A stretch of DNA of 64,000 nt from Aquabacterium commune (GTDB taxonomy: Bacteria; Pseudomonadota; Gammaproteobacteria; Burkholderiales; Burkholderiaceae_C): contig NZ_SNXW01000005.1 in assembly GCF_004362855.1 (NCBI RefSeq), forward strand, positions 186,001 to 250,000, given 5' to 3'. Below, piece by piece: positions 1-9,461 of this stretch (positions within the stretch are counted from its first letter, which is position 1; every line of letters begins with the position of its first letter). The notes under the pieces were generated by a model. The model ran no database searches, was not told the origin of the DNA, and saw nothing but the letters and a program-made list of their open reading frames with translations. Position numbers and translations under genes: made by a program.

Positions 1-168
1 TCGCTGGCCACGCTGGGTGGCATCGCCGGCGGCATGGTGGGCGACGCCTTCGGCTACACCGCGGCCTTCGTGGCCGGCGGCTTGCTGTCAGGCGCGGGCG
101 TGGTGGCCCTGGTGCGCTGGCTGGACGGGCACCCGCTCAATGTGCGCGTGCGCGAGGCCTGGCACTGA
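1..168 (+). CDS. C-terminal end of a probable MFS-type transporter (partial)
   Basis: The reading frame is open from the first base and stops at 166-168. The 55 visible residues contain a glycine-rich helix (GGIAGGMVGDAFGY) and a second hydrophobic helix (AAFVAGGLLSGAGVVALVRW), then a short polar tail ending REAWH. This fits the last two membrane helices and cytoplasmic tail of a major facilitator superfamily permease. The start and most of the gene lie outside the window, so neither substrate nor family can be fixed. The gene converges on the DUF4197 gene with a 25-bp gap. Confidence 0.5.
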   Translation, partial: SLATLGGIAGGMVGDAFGYTAAFVAGGLLSGAGVVALVRWLDGHPLNVRVREAWH

Positions 169-193
169 GCACCCCACCCGCCAGGCTGGGCGC

Positions 194-979
194 TCACTGC
201 GAAGCGCCGAACACCTTCTGCAGCAGCGCGCTGCCCGTGCCGACCGGGTCCTGGCGGATCTTGCGCTCCTCGTCGCCGATGACGGTGTAGAGCCCGTCCA
301 GCGTCTTGCCCGTCACGTAGTGCTCGATGCTGGCGTCTTCGTTCTTGATCAGGCCCATGCCCGAGGCCTTGCCGGCGATGCGGTCGTAGGTCCTGGCCAG
401 CCCGACCTGGCTCACGGCTTTCGTCACCACGGGCAGGAAAGACTGCCCCAGCGGCGCGCGCGTCTTGTCGGCGAAGAACTGGGTGACGGCGTTGTCGCCG
501 CCGGTGAGGATCTGCTTGGCGTCCTGCACCGTCATCGACTTCACGGCCTTGACCAGCAGGTCCTTGCCCATGGGCACGGCGGCCTCTGCCGCGCGGTTCA
601 TGCCCGTGACCAGCTCGTCGATGCGCTTGCCCTGGCCCGTCATCTTCAGCACGCCAGCGGCCTGCTCCAGGAAGCCCGGCAGGGGGATGCGGACCTTCGG
701 GTTGTCGAGGAAGCCACCTTGCTGGCCCAGCAGCGCCACCGCGGCCTGCACCCCTTTTTCCAGGGCGACCTTGATGCCGCTGCTGGCGTCCTGGTTCGAC
801 AGGTCGGACAGCGACAGCGCCCAGGCTTGCTGGTGCGCGGCGGTGACGAGCAAGGCGGCCCAGGCGGCGGCCTGGCGGTGGAAGGCGCGGCGTGCGGGGC
901 GCGCAGGGCCGTCTGTGCATGCCGGCGAGCCAGGTGCGGCTGACGGTGCGGGAAGGTGGGCGTGACGGGTGACAGACAT
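194..979 (-). CDS. DUF4197-family exported protein
   Basis: A 261-residue protein. The N-terminal 65 residues are basic and Ala-rich, with a hydrophobic stretch (WAALLVTAAHQQAWA) that looks like a signal peptide. The mature part starts LSLSDLSNQDAS and matches the DUF4197 pattern: GIKVALEKGVQAAVALLG, a KVRIPLPG segment, a KSMTVQDAKQILTGGDNAVTQFF core, and a C-terminal EHYVTGKTLDGLYTVIGDEER. The family is periplasmic or exported and has no established function. The start at 979 was chosen because a GGAG Shine-Dalgarno sits just upstream on the minus strand; the frame stays open to 1093 without a better start. It appears monocistronic. Confidence 0.8.
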   Translation of the reverse strand: MSVTRHAHLPAPSAAPGSPACTDGPARPARRAFHRQAAAWAALLVTAAHQQAWALSLSDLSNQDASSGIKVALEKGVQAAVALLGQQGGFLDNPKVRIPLPGFLEQAAGVLKMTGQGKRIDELVTGMNRAAEAAVPMGKDLLVKAVKSMTVQDAKQILTGGDNAVTQFFADKTRAPLGQSFLPVVTKAVSQVGLARTYDRIAGKASGMGLIKNEDASIEHYVTGKTLDGLYTVIGDEERKIRQDPVGTGSALLQKVFGASQ

Positions 980-1274
980 GGGCTTCTCCGGGGCGAGGTT
1001 GGCGCAAAAAGCGGGGACGGTGACCCTGCCCAATCTAACCGCAGTCGCCCCAGAGTGGCAGCTTCGGCGCGGCCTGCGGCCGTGGCGCCCCAAAAGAGGG
1101 CGTTCTTGCTTGGCGCTGCGCCAAAGGCGGCGCGCGGTGTGGCAGTCCGTGCGTCAAGTTGGTGCATTGTTGCCGCTTGCCGCGCCAAATGGCCCGCCTT
1201 CGGGCTGGCACGATCCTCGCGGTAGAGACATCGCTCTGATTTGGGGCCCCGTTCCTCCAACCATTCACATTGAA

Positions 1275-2036
1275 ATGGACATGCACATGAACAAGAATGC
1301 GCTCCTGGCTGCCGCCCTCTCCCTGGGCACCGTGACCGTCGCCATGGCCCAAGCCAAGTCTGACTGGACCATCACCGGCAACGCTGGCCTGTACTCCGAC
1401 TACCGTTTCCGTGGTTTCTCGCAAACTGGCTACAAGCCCGCTTTCCAGGGCGGGTTTGACGTGGTCCACGCGTCTGGCTTCTACGCTGGCAACTGGAACT
1501 CCAACGTCGAGTCCGGCCTGTACCGCGGCGCCAGCCTGGAGATGAACTTCTACGGCGGCTACAAGTACGCCCTGGGCCCCGTGACCATGGACGCCGGCCT
1601 GCTGCACTACGCCTACCCCTCGTCCAAGAAGGACGGCAACAAGGGCGTCAAGCAGACCGAGATCTACCTGGGTGCCGCCTACGACATCTTCACCGCCAAG
1701 TTCAGCTACGGCCTGACCAACTTCTTCGGCCTGGGCGATGGCTCCTCGACGAACACCAAGGGCAATTACTACCTGGACCTGGGCGTGGCCAAGGACCTGG
1801 GCAATGGTTGGGGCGTCAACGGCCATTACGGCTACCAGTACATCAAGAACGCCAAGGACTTCGGTTACAGCGCGGACAACGTCTCCGACTACCGCGTGGG
1901 CGTCACCAAGGACTTGAGCGGCTGGGTCGCCGGTGCCTCGCTGGTCGCCACCAGCAAGAAGGGCTACTTCACCACCGCCGCGGGCAAGGAAGCTGGCAAG
2001 ACCGCCCTGGTGCTGTCGCTGTCCAAGGCTTTCTGA
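1275..2036 (+). CDS. TorF-like putative outer-membrane porin (Gcw_chp family)
   Basis: A 253-residue protein with a Sec signal peptide ([20 protein letters not shown]). The body is rich in Gly and aromatics, with alternating polar and hydrophobic strands ([37 protein letters not shown]), and ends in the outer-membrane C-terminal signature ...LSLSKAF, with terminal Phe. The N-terminal [11 protein letters not shown] motif is typical of TorF/TIGR02001 proteins, predicted to form outer-membrane beta-barrels; their cargo is not known. Three ATGs (1275, 1281, 1287) compete. No strong Shine-Dalgarno separates them; 1287 would give the most usual signal peptide. A strong GC hairpin follows the stop. 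Confidence 0.8.
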   Translation: MDMHMNKNALLAAALSLGTVTVAMAQAKSDWTITGNAGLYSDYRFRGFSQTGYKPAFQGGFDVVHASGFYAGNWNSNVESGLYRGASLEMNFYGGYKYALGPVTMDAGLLHYAYPSSKKDGNKGVKQTEIYLGAAYDIFTAKFSYGLTNFFGLGDGSSTNTKGNYYLDLGVAKDLGNGWGVNGHYGYQYIKNAKDFGYSADNVSDYRVGVTKDLSGWVAGASLVATSKKGYFTTAAGKEAGKTALVLSLSKAF

Positions 2037-2042
2037 GGCCCA

Positions 2043-2066
2043 GCCCCAGGATGAACCCTGGGGCTT
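2043..2066 (+). terminator. Hairpin downstream of the porin gene
   Basis: GCCCCAGG (2043-2050) pairs perfectly with CCTGGGGC (2057-2064) across a 6-base loop, 6 bases after the porin stop codon. The following T tract is weak (TTG), so it may be a Rho-independent terminator or only an mRNA-stabilising 3' hairpin. Confidence 0.5.
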
Positions 2067-2101
2067 GAAGGCCAGCCCAGCGGGGGCGGTGCGAGGCGCA
2101 G

Positions 2102-2107
2102 TATGCT
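2102..2107 (+). promoter_or_regulatory. Possible -10 element of the acuI-like gene
   Basis: TATGCT lies about 40 bp before the GTG start at 2149. The same hexamer occurs upstream of the binding-protein gene (28193) and the aminotransferase gene (54780). No clear -35 was found. Confidence 0.3.
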
Positions 2108-2148
2108 GCGCTCTCCGCCGCCCCCGCGGCCATTGCTGGAGACGTCAC

Positions 2149-3132
2149 GTGTTCAAGGGCATCCTCATCGACAAAGACGAGCACGGTTACCGCGCCGCGC
2201 TCAAAGACATCGACGACAGCGCTTTGCCCGAAGGCAATGTGACCGTGCGCGTGGCGGCGTCCACGCTGAATTACAAGGACGGCCTGGCCATCACCGGCAA
2301 GTCGCCCGTGGTGCGCAAGTTCCCGATGGTGCCGGGCATCGACCTGGCCGGCACCGTCGAGGCCAGCAGCCACCCCGACTGGCGGGTGGGCGATGCGGTG
2401 GTGCTCAATGGCTGGGGGGTGGGCGAAACCCACTGGGGCGGTCTGGCCGAAAAAGCCCGCCTCAACGGCGACTGGCTGGTGCCCTTGCCCCTGGCCTTCA
2501 CGCCGGCCCAGGCCATGGCCATCGGCACGGCCGGCTACACCGCCATGCTGTGCGTGCTGGCCCTGGAGCGCCATGGCGTGAAGCCGTCCGATGGCGAGAT
2601 CGTCGTGACCGGCGCGGCCGGTGGCGTGGGCAGCGTGGCCGTGGCCCTCTTGGCCAAGCTGGGCTACACCGTGGCCGCCGTGACCGGCCGCCCGCAGGAA
2701 GCCGACTACTTCAAACAGCTGGGCGCCACCACCGTGCTGGACCGCGCCGAGTTCGCCAACCCCGGCAAGCCCCTGGCCAAGGAGCGCTGGGCCGGTGCCG
2801 TGGACACGGTCGGCAGCCACACCCTGGCCAATGTGTGCGCCAGCACGAAGTACGGTGGCGTCGTGACGGCCTGTGGCCTGGCGGGAGGCTTTGACTTGCC
2901 GGCCACCGTCATGCCCTTCATCCTGCGGGGCGTCACCCTGGCGGGCGTGGACAGCGTGATGGCGCCCAAGGCCCTTCGCCTGCAAGCCTGGCAGCGGCTG
3001 GCCACCGACCTGGACCTGGCCAAGCTGGGCCTGATCACCCGCACCATCTCGCTGGCCGAGGCCATCCCCGTCGCCCAGCAGCTGCTGGACGGGCAGGTGC
3101 GTGGCCGGGTGGTGGTGCAGATCGCCGCCTGA
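2149..3132 (+). CDS. acuI: Acrylyl-CoA reductase-like (AcuI/YhdH) zinc-free MDR oxidoreductase
   Basis: A 327-residue medium-chain dehydrogenase/reductase. Family marks are the N-terminal [17 protein letters not shown], the [21 protein letters not shown] segment, [12 protein letters not shown], and the nucleotide-binding loop [13 protein letters not shown] (residues 153-165). There is no catalytic-zinc cysteine cluster, as expected for the YhdH/AcuI branch, which reduces acrylyl-CoA or related enoyl substrates with NADPH. The start is a GTG with a good GGAGA Shine-Dalgarno 6 bp upstream; the open frame extends further upstream, but no other start carries such a site. Its length equals the family norm. 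It appears to be transcribed alone. The substrate is inferred from family only. Confidence 0.85.
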   Translation: MFKGILIDKDEHGYRAALKDIDDSALPEGNVTVRVAASTLNYKDGLAITGKSPVVRKFPMVPGIDLAGTVEASSHPDWRVGDAVVLNGWGVGETHWGGLAEKARLNGDWLVPLPLAFTPAQAMAIGTAGYTAMLCVLALERHGVKPSDGEIVVTGAAGGVGSVAVALLAKLGYTVAAVTGRPQEADYFKQLGATTVLDRAEFANPGKPLAKERWAGAVDTVGSHTLANVCASTKYGGVVTACGLAGGFDLPATVMPFILRGVTLAGVDSVMAPKALRLQAWQRLATDLDLAKLGLITRTISLAEAIPVAQQLLDGQVRGRVVVQIAA

Positions 3133-3308
3133 GCGCGGCGCAGGCCACGGACCGTGCACCGCGGCACGGTCCTGGCGTGACATCTGGTAAGCGTCGTCTC
3201 ATCCTGATGCCGTGCCGCCTGCATGTCATCCGTTCACAGCACAATCCAGACCATTCACACCAGATGACGCCAAATGGCGCATCGGGTGCACACGAAAGGG
3301 ATGGAGAC

Positions 3309-4460
3309 ATGACGCACAAGCCTGACCCGAAGCACGCCTTGCCGCACTGGCAAAGTCAACGCCGCCTGGCCCTCGCGGCGGTGCCCGCCCTGTTGTTGAG
3401 CGCCTGTGGCGGTGGCGGCGGAGGTTCGCCCGCCCCGTCACCCGAAGATGCCAACAAGCTGCGCAACCCCTCCGGCACCGGCGGCGGCTCGACGCCCACC
3501 CCCACCCCCACCCCCACAGGCTCGACCCCCCTCGGCAGCACGCCGGTGTACGCCAACCTGCGCGGTGCGTCGTTGGGTGTGGGCGCCTCGCTGAACGGCG
3601 CCATCCCCTTCCCGGCCGACAACGCCTGGAACACCGACATCAGCGCCTTGCCGGTGGACCCGAACTCGGCCAAGCTGATCGCCAGCATCGGCACGGGCAC
3701 CGGCTTGCACGCCGACTTTGGCGCGGGCCTCTACGACGGCTCGCCCATCGGCATCCCCTACCTGGTGGTGTCGGGCAGCGAAGCGCGCCTGCCCATCAAC
3801 TACACCGCTTATGGCGATGAGAGCGACCCGGGGCCCTTCCCCATCCCGCTGAGCGCGCCCATCGAGGGCGGTGCCCAGAGCAGCGGCGACCGCCATGTGC
3901 TCGTCATCGACCGTGACAACAACCGCCTCTACGAAATCGGCAACGCCTACCCGCAGGCCAGCGGCTGGGACGCCAGCGGTGGCGCGCTTTTCCACCTCGA
4001 CAGCAACACCGTGCGCCCGGGCGGCCAGCCCGGCTGGACCAGCGCCGATGCGGCCGGCCTGCCCATCTTCCCGGGCTTGGCGCGGTACGACGAGGCCATG
4101 CTGGGTGCGGGCGGCATCCGCCACGCCTTGCGTTTCACGGTGGCGCGCACGCGCCGGGCCTACGTGCCACCGGCCACGCACTTCGCGTCCAGCAACACCA
4201 GCGCCGACCTGCCGCCCATGGGCATGCGGGTGCGCCTGAAGGCTTCGTACCAGATCCCGGCCTCGTTCAGCACCGAAACCAAGGCGCTGCTGCAGGCCAT
4301 GAAAACCTACGGCCTCATCCTGGCCGACAACGGCAGCAACTGGTTCGTCAGCGGTGCGCCGGACGATCGCTGGAACAACGACCGGCTCTCGTCCGAGTTG
4401 CGTCAGGTCACGGGCAGCCAGTTCGAGGTCGTGCGCATGGACGGCCTGGTCGTGGGTTGA
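3309..4460 (+). CDS. Secreted lipoprotein of unknown function
   Basis: A 383-residue protein whose N-terminus is a lipoprotein signal: RR followed by LALAAVPALLLSAC, a lipobox with Cys at about residue 34, then a Gly run. A Pro/Thr-rich linker (TPTPTPTPTG) follows. The globular part begins around residue 95 (IPFPADNAWNTDISALPVDPNSAKLIASIG) and includes DRHVLVIDRDNNRLYEIG and a C-terminal GLILADNGSNWFVSGAPDDRWNND. I recognise this as a conserved extracellular domain but know no activity for it. The ATG at 3309 has a GGAG Shine-Dalgarno. The gene converges on the small membrane-protein gene at 4494. Probably outer-membrane anchored or surface exposed. Confidence 0.65.
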   Translation: MTHKPDPKHALPHWQSQRRLALAAVPALLLSACGGGGGGSPAPSPEDANKLRNPSGTGGGSTPTPTPTPTGSTPLGSTPVYANLRGASLGVGASLNGAIPFPADNAWNTDISALPVDPNSAKLIASIGTGTGLHADFGAGLYDGSPIGIPYLVVSGSEARLPINYTAYGDESDPGPFPIPLSAPIEGGAQSSGDRHVLVIDRDNNRLYEIGNAYPQASGWDASGGALFHLDSNTVRPGGQPGWTSADAAGLPIFPGLARYDEAMLGAGGIRHALRFTVARTRRAYVPPATHFASSNTSADLPPMGMRVRLKASYQIPASFSTETKALLQAMKTYGLILADNGSNWFVSGAPDDRWNNDRLSSELRQVTGSQFEVVRMDGLVVG

Positions 4461-4493
4461 CCCGGTGAGAGGCCAGTGTGTGAGGGCCTGACC

Positions 4494-4778
4494 TCAGTGG
4501 GCCGTGCCCTCGTAGGCGCGGCGCATGTTGACGATGGCCGCGTGGCGGCGGGCGCGACGGCCAAGCAGGCTTTGCCGCAGCAGCACGCCCGCGGCCAGCA
4601 GCATCAACCCACCGTGCAGGTGGTGGGCGTTGCCCAGCAGCAGTGCACCGCCCAGGGCGGTGGCCACGAAAGACGCCGTGGTCCAGTAGCGCGAGCGCAA
4701 CCAGGCCGACGGGGCAGTGGCCGACGCTGGCGCAGGCGCGGTCGGTGGGGTGCTGGATGGCATCGAAGACAGGTTCAT
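4494..4778 (-). CDS. Small membrane protein, unknown function
   Basis: A 94-residue protein. The first 30 residues are Ser/Pro/Ala-rich and soluble (MNLSSMPSSTPPTAPAPASA). Two hydrophobic segments follow (TTASFVATALGGALLLGNA and GGLMLLAAGVLLRQSLLG), then an Arg-rich tail (GRRARRHAAIVNMRRAY), which suggests a two-helix hairpin with the basic end in the cytoplasm. The start at 4778 has a near-perfect AAGGAGG Shine-Dalgarno, the strongest argument that this short frame is real. The leader upstream carries inverted repeats. No family recognised. Confidence 0.65.
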   Translation of the reverse strand: MNLSSMPSSTPPTAPAPASATAPSAWLRSRYWTTASFVATALGGALLLGNAHHLHGGLMLLAAGVLLRQSLLGRRARRHAAIVNMRRAYEGTAH

Positions 4779-4819
4779 CGGACCTCCTTGGATCGCAGGG
4801 TGTGCGACGGCACGCACTC

Positions 4820-4854
4820 ACACGGGATGTGTGACACAACGCACACTTCGTTGT
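4820..4854. repeat. Inverted repeats upstream of the small membrane protein gene
   Basis: Two short dyads lie side by side: CACAC/GTGTG (4820-4834, 5-base spacer) and ACAACG (4836-4841) with CGTTGT (4849-4854), 7-base spacer. They sit 40-75 bp upstream of the start at 4778 and could be a regulator site or leader hairpins. No known consensus recognised. Confidence 0.35.
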
Positions 4855-4966
4855 AGAGGCTGGGCCCGGCCTTGGCAAGCTGGGGATAGCCCGATCGCGG
4901 GTCAACACCCAGCTCAAACCGACACAATCCTGCTTCAGTGGCGGGTCGCGGGTGTTCAAAGCGGCG

Positions 4967-6115
4967 TCAAAGCCGCAGGGCGCCGCTGTAGCCGGTCATC
5001 TCCAGATAACCGCTGCCGACCGGCTGGCCACGGGCGTCGCGCAGGGTGCTGAGGCCTTCCCAATAGACGCTGCCCGTGCTGCCGCGGCTGTCGAGCTCCT
5101 GGGCGTCGGTGCGGGCCTCGACGGTGAAGCGCTGGCCGGCCACGTCCACCTGCCAGGCCACCGGGTAGCGGGCGCGGGTGGCAGGGCTGGTCCAGTGGCG
5201 CAGGGGCGTGAAGCGCACCTCGTCGGGCGACAGCTTGCGGGCGGGCTGGCCGGGTGCGCGCAGGCTGCCGCCGGCCCACAGGGTGCTGCCATCGGCGCGG
5301 CGCAGGCGGAAGGCGGTGAGGGCGCCGCCGTCGTCGAGGTTCATGCCGATCCAGTCCCAGCCCACGGCGTCGGCATCGAGCAGGGACTCGCTCCATTCGT
5401 GGTCCATCCAGGCGCGGCCGCTGACGGCCTGGGTGCGGCCGGCGCGCGTGAGCTGGCCGCTCACCTGCAGTTGCGGGTGGGAGTAGTAACGGCTGGCCTG
5501 CTCGATGCGCGGGCCTTTTTGCGAGAAGCCAGCGTCGCCCTGCAGCAGCAGGGCTTGCGTCTGTGTGAAGCGCAGGTCGAGCGTGAAGTCGCGCGCGGTG
5601 ACGCGGCTGGCGTAGGTGCTGCGCTCGGCGGGGCCGCTGCGCTGCAGGGTCCAGTCGCGCAGCACGACGTGGGTGTCGCCCTCGCGGGCCTCGACCAGGC
5701 CGAAGCCGGTGCGGCCGATGCGCTGGTCGTGCACCAGGCGGGCGGCGGCCACGTCGGTGAGCGCGGCGTGGGCGAACACCAGCTGGCGCGCGGCGAAGGC
5801 GCTGCGGCTGTCCGCGGCGGCATCGACCCGCGAGCGGAAGAAGGTGATCTGGAAGCCCAGCGGGGCAGGGCGGTGGGCGCCCGATGTGGCGGCATCCCGT
5901 GCGCTGCCATTTTGCGGCCACAGGCTGCCGGTGAGGTACCACCACTCGGTGCGGAAGGCCGGGTGCGCGCCGAAATCCTGCGGGAAGCGCAGCGGCTCGC
6001 CGGGGTGCAGCACGGGGGGCAGGGCGCGCATGGGGCTGAGCGCGTGGGCGCCGTGGGCGTGCCAGGTCAGGCCCGCGGCCAGGGTTTGCAGGGCGGCGCG
6101 CCGTGTGGGTGCCAT
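4967..6115 (-). CDS. AttH/CrtC-like lipocalin-fold hydrolase (carotenoid 1,2-hydratase family)
   Basis: A 382-residue protein with an N-terminal export signal containing Arg-Arg (TRRAALQTLAAG). Family marks include FPQDFGAHPAFRTEWWYLTG, GFQITFFRSR, FAHAALTDVAAARLVHDQR, a central WMDHEWSESLL, and VGWDWIGMNLDDG. These are the signature blocks of the AttH/CrtC (PF07143) family, whose members include carotenoid 1,2-hydratase and the AttH component of AttEFGH-type ABC systems. The start codon at 6115 overlaps the stop of the upstream permease gene (TGATG), so the two are translationally coupled. The operon context favours an AttH role, acting on or binding something handled by the transporter, over carotenoid synthesis; no other carotenoid gene is present. 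Confidence 0.8.
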   Translation of the reverse strand: MAPTRRAALQTLAAGLTWHAHGAHALSPMRALPPVLHPGEPLRFPQDFGAHPAFRTEWWYLTGSLWPQNGSARDAATSGAHRPAPLGFQITFFRSRVDAAADSRSAFAARQLVFAHAALTDVAAARLVHDQRIGRTGFGLVEAREGDTHVVLRDWTLQRSGPAERSTYASRVTARDFTLDLRFTQTQALLLQGDAGFSQKGPRIEQASRYYSHPQLQVSGQLTRAGRTQAVSGRAWMDHEWSESLLDADAVGWDWIGMNLDDGGALTAFRLRRADGSTLWAGGSLRAPGQPARKLSPDEVRFTPLRHWTSPATRARYPVAWQVDVAGQRFTVEARTDAQELDSRGSTGSVYWEGLSTLRDARGQPVGSGYLEMTGYSGALRL

Positions 6116-8697
6116 CACCAATCCTCCTTGACGGCCAGCACCGCATCCCGCCCCACCGCCGCGCGCGCCGCGGCCCAGGCCGTGAGCGTGCCGGCCAGCA
6201 TCACGCTGGCGCACAGCGCGGCCAGGCGGGCCCAGGGCAGCAGCAGGTCCATGGTCCAGTGGAAGCTTTGTGGGTTGACCACCACCACCAGCACCACGCT
6301 GACGGCCACGCCCAGCGCCAACCCGAGCAGCGCACCCACCGAGGTGAAGGCCGCGCCCTCGCCGGCCACGATGGCCAGCACCTGGCGGCGCGTGAAGCCC
6401 AGGTGGCTGAGCAGGCCGAACTCCTTGCGCCGCGCCAGCACCTGGGCCGAAAAGCTCGCCGCCGTGCCGAACAGCCCGATGCCGATGGCCACCGCCTGCA
6501 GCCAGTAGGTGACGGCGAAGCTGCGGTCGAAGATGCGCAGCGTGGTCTGGCGGATCTGGCCGGGCTCGGCGAACTCCAGCAGCGCGCCGTCCAGGCCTTG
6601 CCGCGAGGCGAGCCCGCGCACGGCGGTCTGCACGGCGTCCACGCGGGCGCCGGGGGTCAGCCACATCGCCAGGTCGTTGACGTCGGTGTCGCCGGTGAGG
6701 CGCTGGTAGTCGGCCTCGTCGATGACGATGGCGCCTTGCTGGCGGGCGTAGTCGCGCCAGACGCCGCGCACGAACGCCGCCACCGGCGGCTGGCCGGCGC
6801 GCAGGGGCAGCATCAGGGTCTGGCCGGGGCGGCCGTCGTAGAGGTCCACCACCGCCTCGCTCACGAAGATGCCGACGGCGCCTGCGCGCGGCGGCAGCAG
6901 CTCACCCACCAGCGGCAGGCTGCGGGCCGGGTCGCCCAGTTCCCGGGCGATGAGGGCCAGCGGCGCCTGTTGTGCGTCCAGCGTCAGCTTGCCCACGCGC
7001 ACGCCGGCCACGCGGGCCACACCGGGCAGTTGCGCGATCTGGCCCAGCAAGGCGCGCGGCAGGTGCAGGGTGTCGCCGCCGCCCGTTGTGGCGGCACGTG
7101 CGTAGAGGTCGGCGGGCAGAACGACGTCCAGCCAGGTTGTCACCGATTCGCGGAAGCTGGCCACCATCACCGTGAGCGCGACCGACAAACTCAGGCTGGC
7201 CACCACCCCGGCCATGGCGATGGTGGCCGTGTGGCGCATGCGCCGGGCGCGCTCCAGCGCCAGCAGCCAGGTGGCCTGTTGCGGCGCCGGCCAGCGCCCC
7301 AGCAGGGCCTGCACCACCGCCGGCACACAGGCGATGCCGCCCATCAGGATGCAGGCCACCGAGATGTAGGCCCACAGCGGCACGCCGTCCACCGGGGGCA
7401 GCAACGCCAAGGCAGCGCCCAGCACCAGCAGCATCGGCCCCAACCAAGTCACGCTGCGGCCCGCGCCGACATCGCCCAGGCCCTTGAGCGCCTGCGCGGG
7501 CGCGATGCCCTGCGCCGCGCGCGCCGGCAACCAGCCGCCAGCCACCGCCGCGGCCACGCCCAGGGCGCCATAAACCAGTGCCGCGACTGGCGACCACTGC
7601 AGCCGTGGCGTGATGCCGGGGAAGTAGCCCCCGCCCAGGTCACCCGCCAGCAGGCGCAGCGCCAGGGCTGCCAGCGCGGTGCCCAGGGCCAGCCCCAGCA
7701 CCGCACCCAGCAGCCCGACCACGGCCGATTCGGCCAGCACCAGGCGCAGGCGTTCGCGCGCGCTCAGGCCCAGCACGCCCAGCAGCGCCAGCTGCGGCAG
7801 GCGCTTGGCCACCGACAGCGACAGGATGGAGAACACCAGGAAGGCCCCGGTGAACAGCGCCACCAGGGCCAGCACCGTGAGGTTGACCCGGTAGGCGCGG
7901 GACATGTTGGAGAGCCGCTGCGAGGCCTCGTCGGGCTCCTCGGCCACCACGCCTGCGGGCAGCTGCAGGCTGCGCACCACGTCTTGCGCCGAGGCGCCGG
8001 CCACGAGCTGGACGTCCAGCCGCGTCAGCTTGCCCAGCAGGCCGAAGTGGTCCTGCGCACCGGCCAGGTCCATCACGGCCAGGGGCTCGCCGCCAGCGCT
8101 GACGCCACCCACCACGCGCAGGCTGGTTTCCGTGATGCCCGATGGCGTCGGCGCGAGCACGGTGAGGAGCTCGCCCGGCGCCACGCCCAGCAGGCGCCGC
8201 GCCGCCGCATTGAGCAGCACCGAGGACGGCGAGAACACCGCCATCGCGTCGATGCCCTCGACCTCGGTGGCCAGCTGCGGCAGCAGGGCGGGGGCCAGTG
8301 GCGCGGCCACCAGGCTGTCTTGCCCGATGAGCTTGAGCGCTTGCGGCCGGCCCTGGCGGTCGCGCGCCTGGGTTTGCAGCGCGATCACGGGGCTGACCCG
8401 CGCGACCTGCGGGTGCCGCGCCACCTGCGGGTAGAGGGATTCGTCCAGCGCGCCATGGGCTGCTTGCAGGCGCAGGTCCGCCTCGCCATTGACGCTGCGC
8501 ACCGCCGCGCCGAACTCGCTCAAGGCCGAGGCGTTGATGAGGTGCACCGAGAACGCCAGGGCCACGCCCAGCAGCACCGCCAGCACCGCCGTGGCCTGGC
8601 GCAGCGCGTGGTGGCGCCACTCGGCCCAGCTCACCCAGCGCAGCAGGGTCCAGATGGTGTGGGCATCGGCCTGGCCTGCAGCCCGAGGTTCAACCAT
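6115..8697 (-). CDS. ABC transporter permease with two FtsX-type domains
   Basis: An 860-residue membrane protein. An N-terminal helix (HALRQATAVLAVLLGVALAFSVHLI) is followed by a large periplasmic MacB-like domain. Helices then cluster around LTVLALVALFTGAFLVFSILSLSVAKR and continue, with a second periplasmic domain and a second FtsX block (VTYWLQAVAIGIGLFGTAASFSAQVLARRKEFGLLSHLGF). The internal duplication means one chain supplies both permease halves, corresponding to AttF plus AttG fused. The start at 8697 overlaps the upstream ATPase gene by 8 bp, and the stop overlaps the downstream AttH-like gene. Related systems extract lipids or export peptides; the substrate here is unknown. Confidence 0.85.
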   Translation of the reverse strand: MVEPRAAGQADAHTIWTLLRWVSWAEWRHHALRQATAVLAVLLGVALAFSVHLINASALSEFGAAVRSVNGEADLRLQAAHGALDESLYPQVARHPQVARVSPVIALQTQARDRQGRPQALKLIGQDSLVAAPLAPALLPQLATEVEGIDAMAVFSPSSVLLNAAARRLLGVAPGELLTVLAPTPSGITETSLRVVGGVSAGGEPLAVMDLAGAQDHFGLLGKLTRLDVQLVAGASAQDVVRSLQLPAGVVAEEPDEASQRLSNMSRAYRVNLTVLALVALFTGAFLVFSILSLSVAKRLPQLALLGVLGLSARERLRLVLAESAVVGLLGAVLGLALGTALAALALRLLAGDLGGGYFPGITPRLQWSPVAALVYGALGVAAAVAGGWLPARAAQGIAPAQALKGLGDVGAGRSVTWLGPMLLVLGAALALLPPVDGVPLWAYISVACILMGGIACVPAVVQALLGRWPAPQQATWLLALERARRMRHTATIAMAGVVASLSLSVALTVMVASFRESVTTWLDVVLPADLYARAATTGGGDTLHLPRALLGQIAQLPGVARVAGVRVGKLTLDAQQAPLALIARELGDPARSLPLVGELLPPRAGAVGIFVSEAVVDLYDGRPGQTLMLPLRAGQPPVAAFVRGVWRDYARQQGAIVIDEADYQRLTGDTDVNDLAMWLTPGARVDAVQTAVRGLASRQGLDGALLEFAEPGQIRQTTLRIFDRSFAVTYWLQAVAIGIGLFGTAASFSAQVLARRKEFGLLSHLGFTRRQVLAIVAGEGAAFTSVGALLGLALGVAVSVVLVVVVNPQSFHWTMDLLLPWARLAALCASVMLAGTLTAWAAARAAVGRDAVLAVKEDW

Positions 8698-9382
8698 GCG
8701 CGGGCTCCGGGCGCATGCCCGTGGCCGTCAGGCGCAGCACCCGGTCGGCGTGGGCCGCTGCGGCCCGTGAGTGCGTCACCATCACGCAGGCCGCGCCGTG
8801 CTGGCGCGTCTGCGCGGCCAGCAGCTGCATGACGCGCTCGGCGGTGTCGGGGTCGAGGTTGCCCGTGGGCTCGTCGGCCAGGATCAGGGCCGGGCGGTGC
8901 ACCAGGGCGCGCGCCAGGGCCACGCGCTGCAGCTGTCCGCCCGAGAGCTGCTGCGGCAGGCGCTCGCCCAGATCGCCCAGGCCCACGGCGGCCAGCTCCT
9001 CGGCCACGCGCTGCAGCTGCTGCGCCCGCGGCACGCCCAGCAGCATCAAAGGCAGGGCCACGTTCTGCGCCACGCTGAGGTGCGGCAGCACGTGGAAGGC
9101 CTGGAAGACGAAGCCCAGGTGGCGCCGCCTGAAGTGCGCTTGCGGGCCTTCTGGCAGCGCGCCCAGGTCGGTGCCCAGCACCTGCACGCTGCCCGCCGAG
9201 GGCGTGTCCAGCCCGGCGAGACAGTTCAGCAAGGTCGATTTGCCGACGCCAGATTCCCCGACGATGGCGACGAACTCGCCCGGTGCCACGTCCAGGTCCA
9301 CCTGGGCAAACACCGGGACCTTCTCGCTGCCCATGGATGGCGCCGTGTGGTGAACCTTGGCCAGTTGTCGGACATGCAGCAT
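8690..9382 (-). CDS. ABC transporter ATP-binding protein (LolD/MacB-type)
   Basis: A 230-residue ATPase with all canonical motifs: Walker [10 protein letters not shown] (42-50), Q-loop in [14 protein letters not shown], signature [15 protein letters not shown] (146-160), Walker [15 protein letters not shown], and H-loop MVTHS. The closest type is the LolD/MacB/YbbA group that partners with FtsX-type permeases, matching the next gene. It is first in a three-gene operon with the permease and the AttH-like enzyme. An ATG at 9394 would add four residues (MLAA); neither start has a strong Shine-Dalgarno. The gene is divergent from the protease gene at 9565, so the 180-bp gap must hold both promoters. 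Confidence 0.88.
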   Translation of the reverse strand: MLHVRQLAKVHHTAPSMGSEKVPVFAQVDLDVAPGEFVAIVGESGVGKSTLLNCLAGLDTPSAGSVQVLGTDLGALPEGPQAHFRRRHLGFVFQAFHVLPHLSVAQNVALPLMLLGVPRAQQLQRVAEELAAVGLGDLGERLPQQLSGGQLQRVALARALVHRPALILADEPTGNLDPDTAERVMQLLAAQTRQHGAACVMVTHSRAAAAHADRVLRLTATGMRPEPAHG

Positions 9383-9461
9383 GGCGGCAAGCATAGCCCG
9401 CGCGCCGTGTCGCAGGGCTGCGGCGCCACACCTGTCCTCACCTTGATCCAGGTTCAGGGTA

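Noticed and set aside
980-1274. Small open frames between the DUF4197 and porin genes
   Set aside because: No Shine-Dalgarno, no recognisable motifs, Arg/Pro-rich composition; treated as a divergent promoter region.
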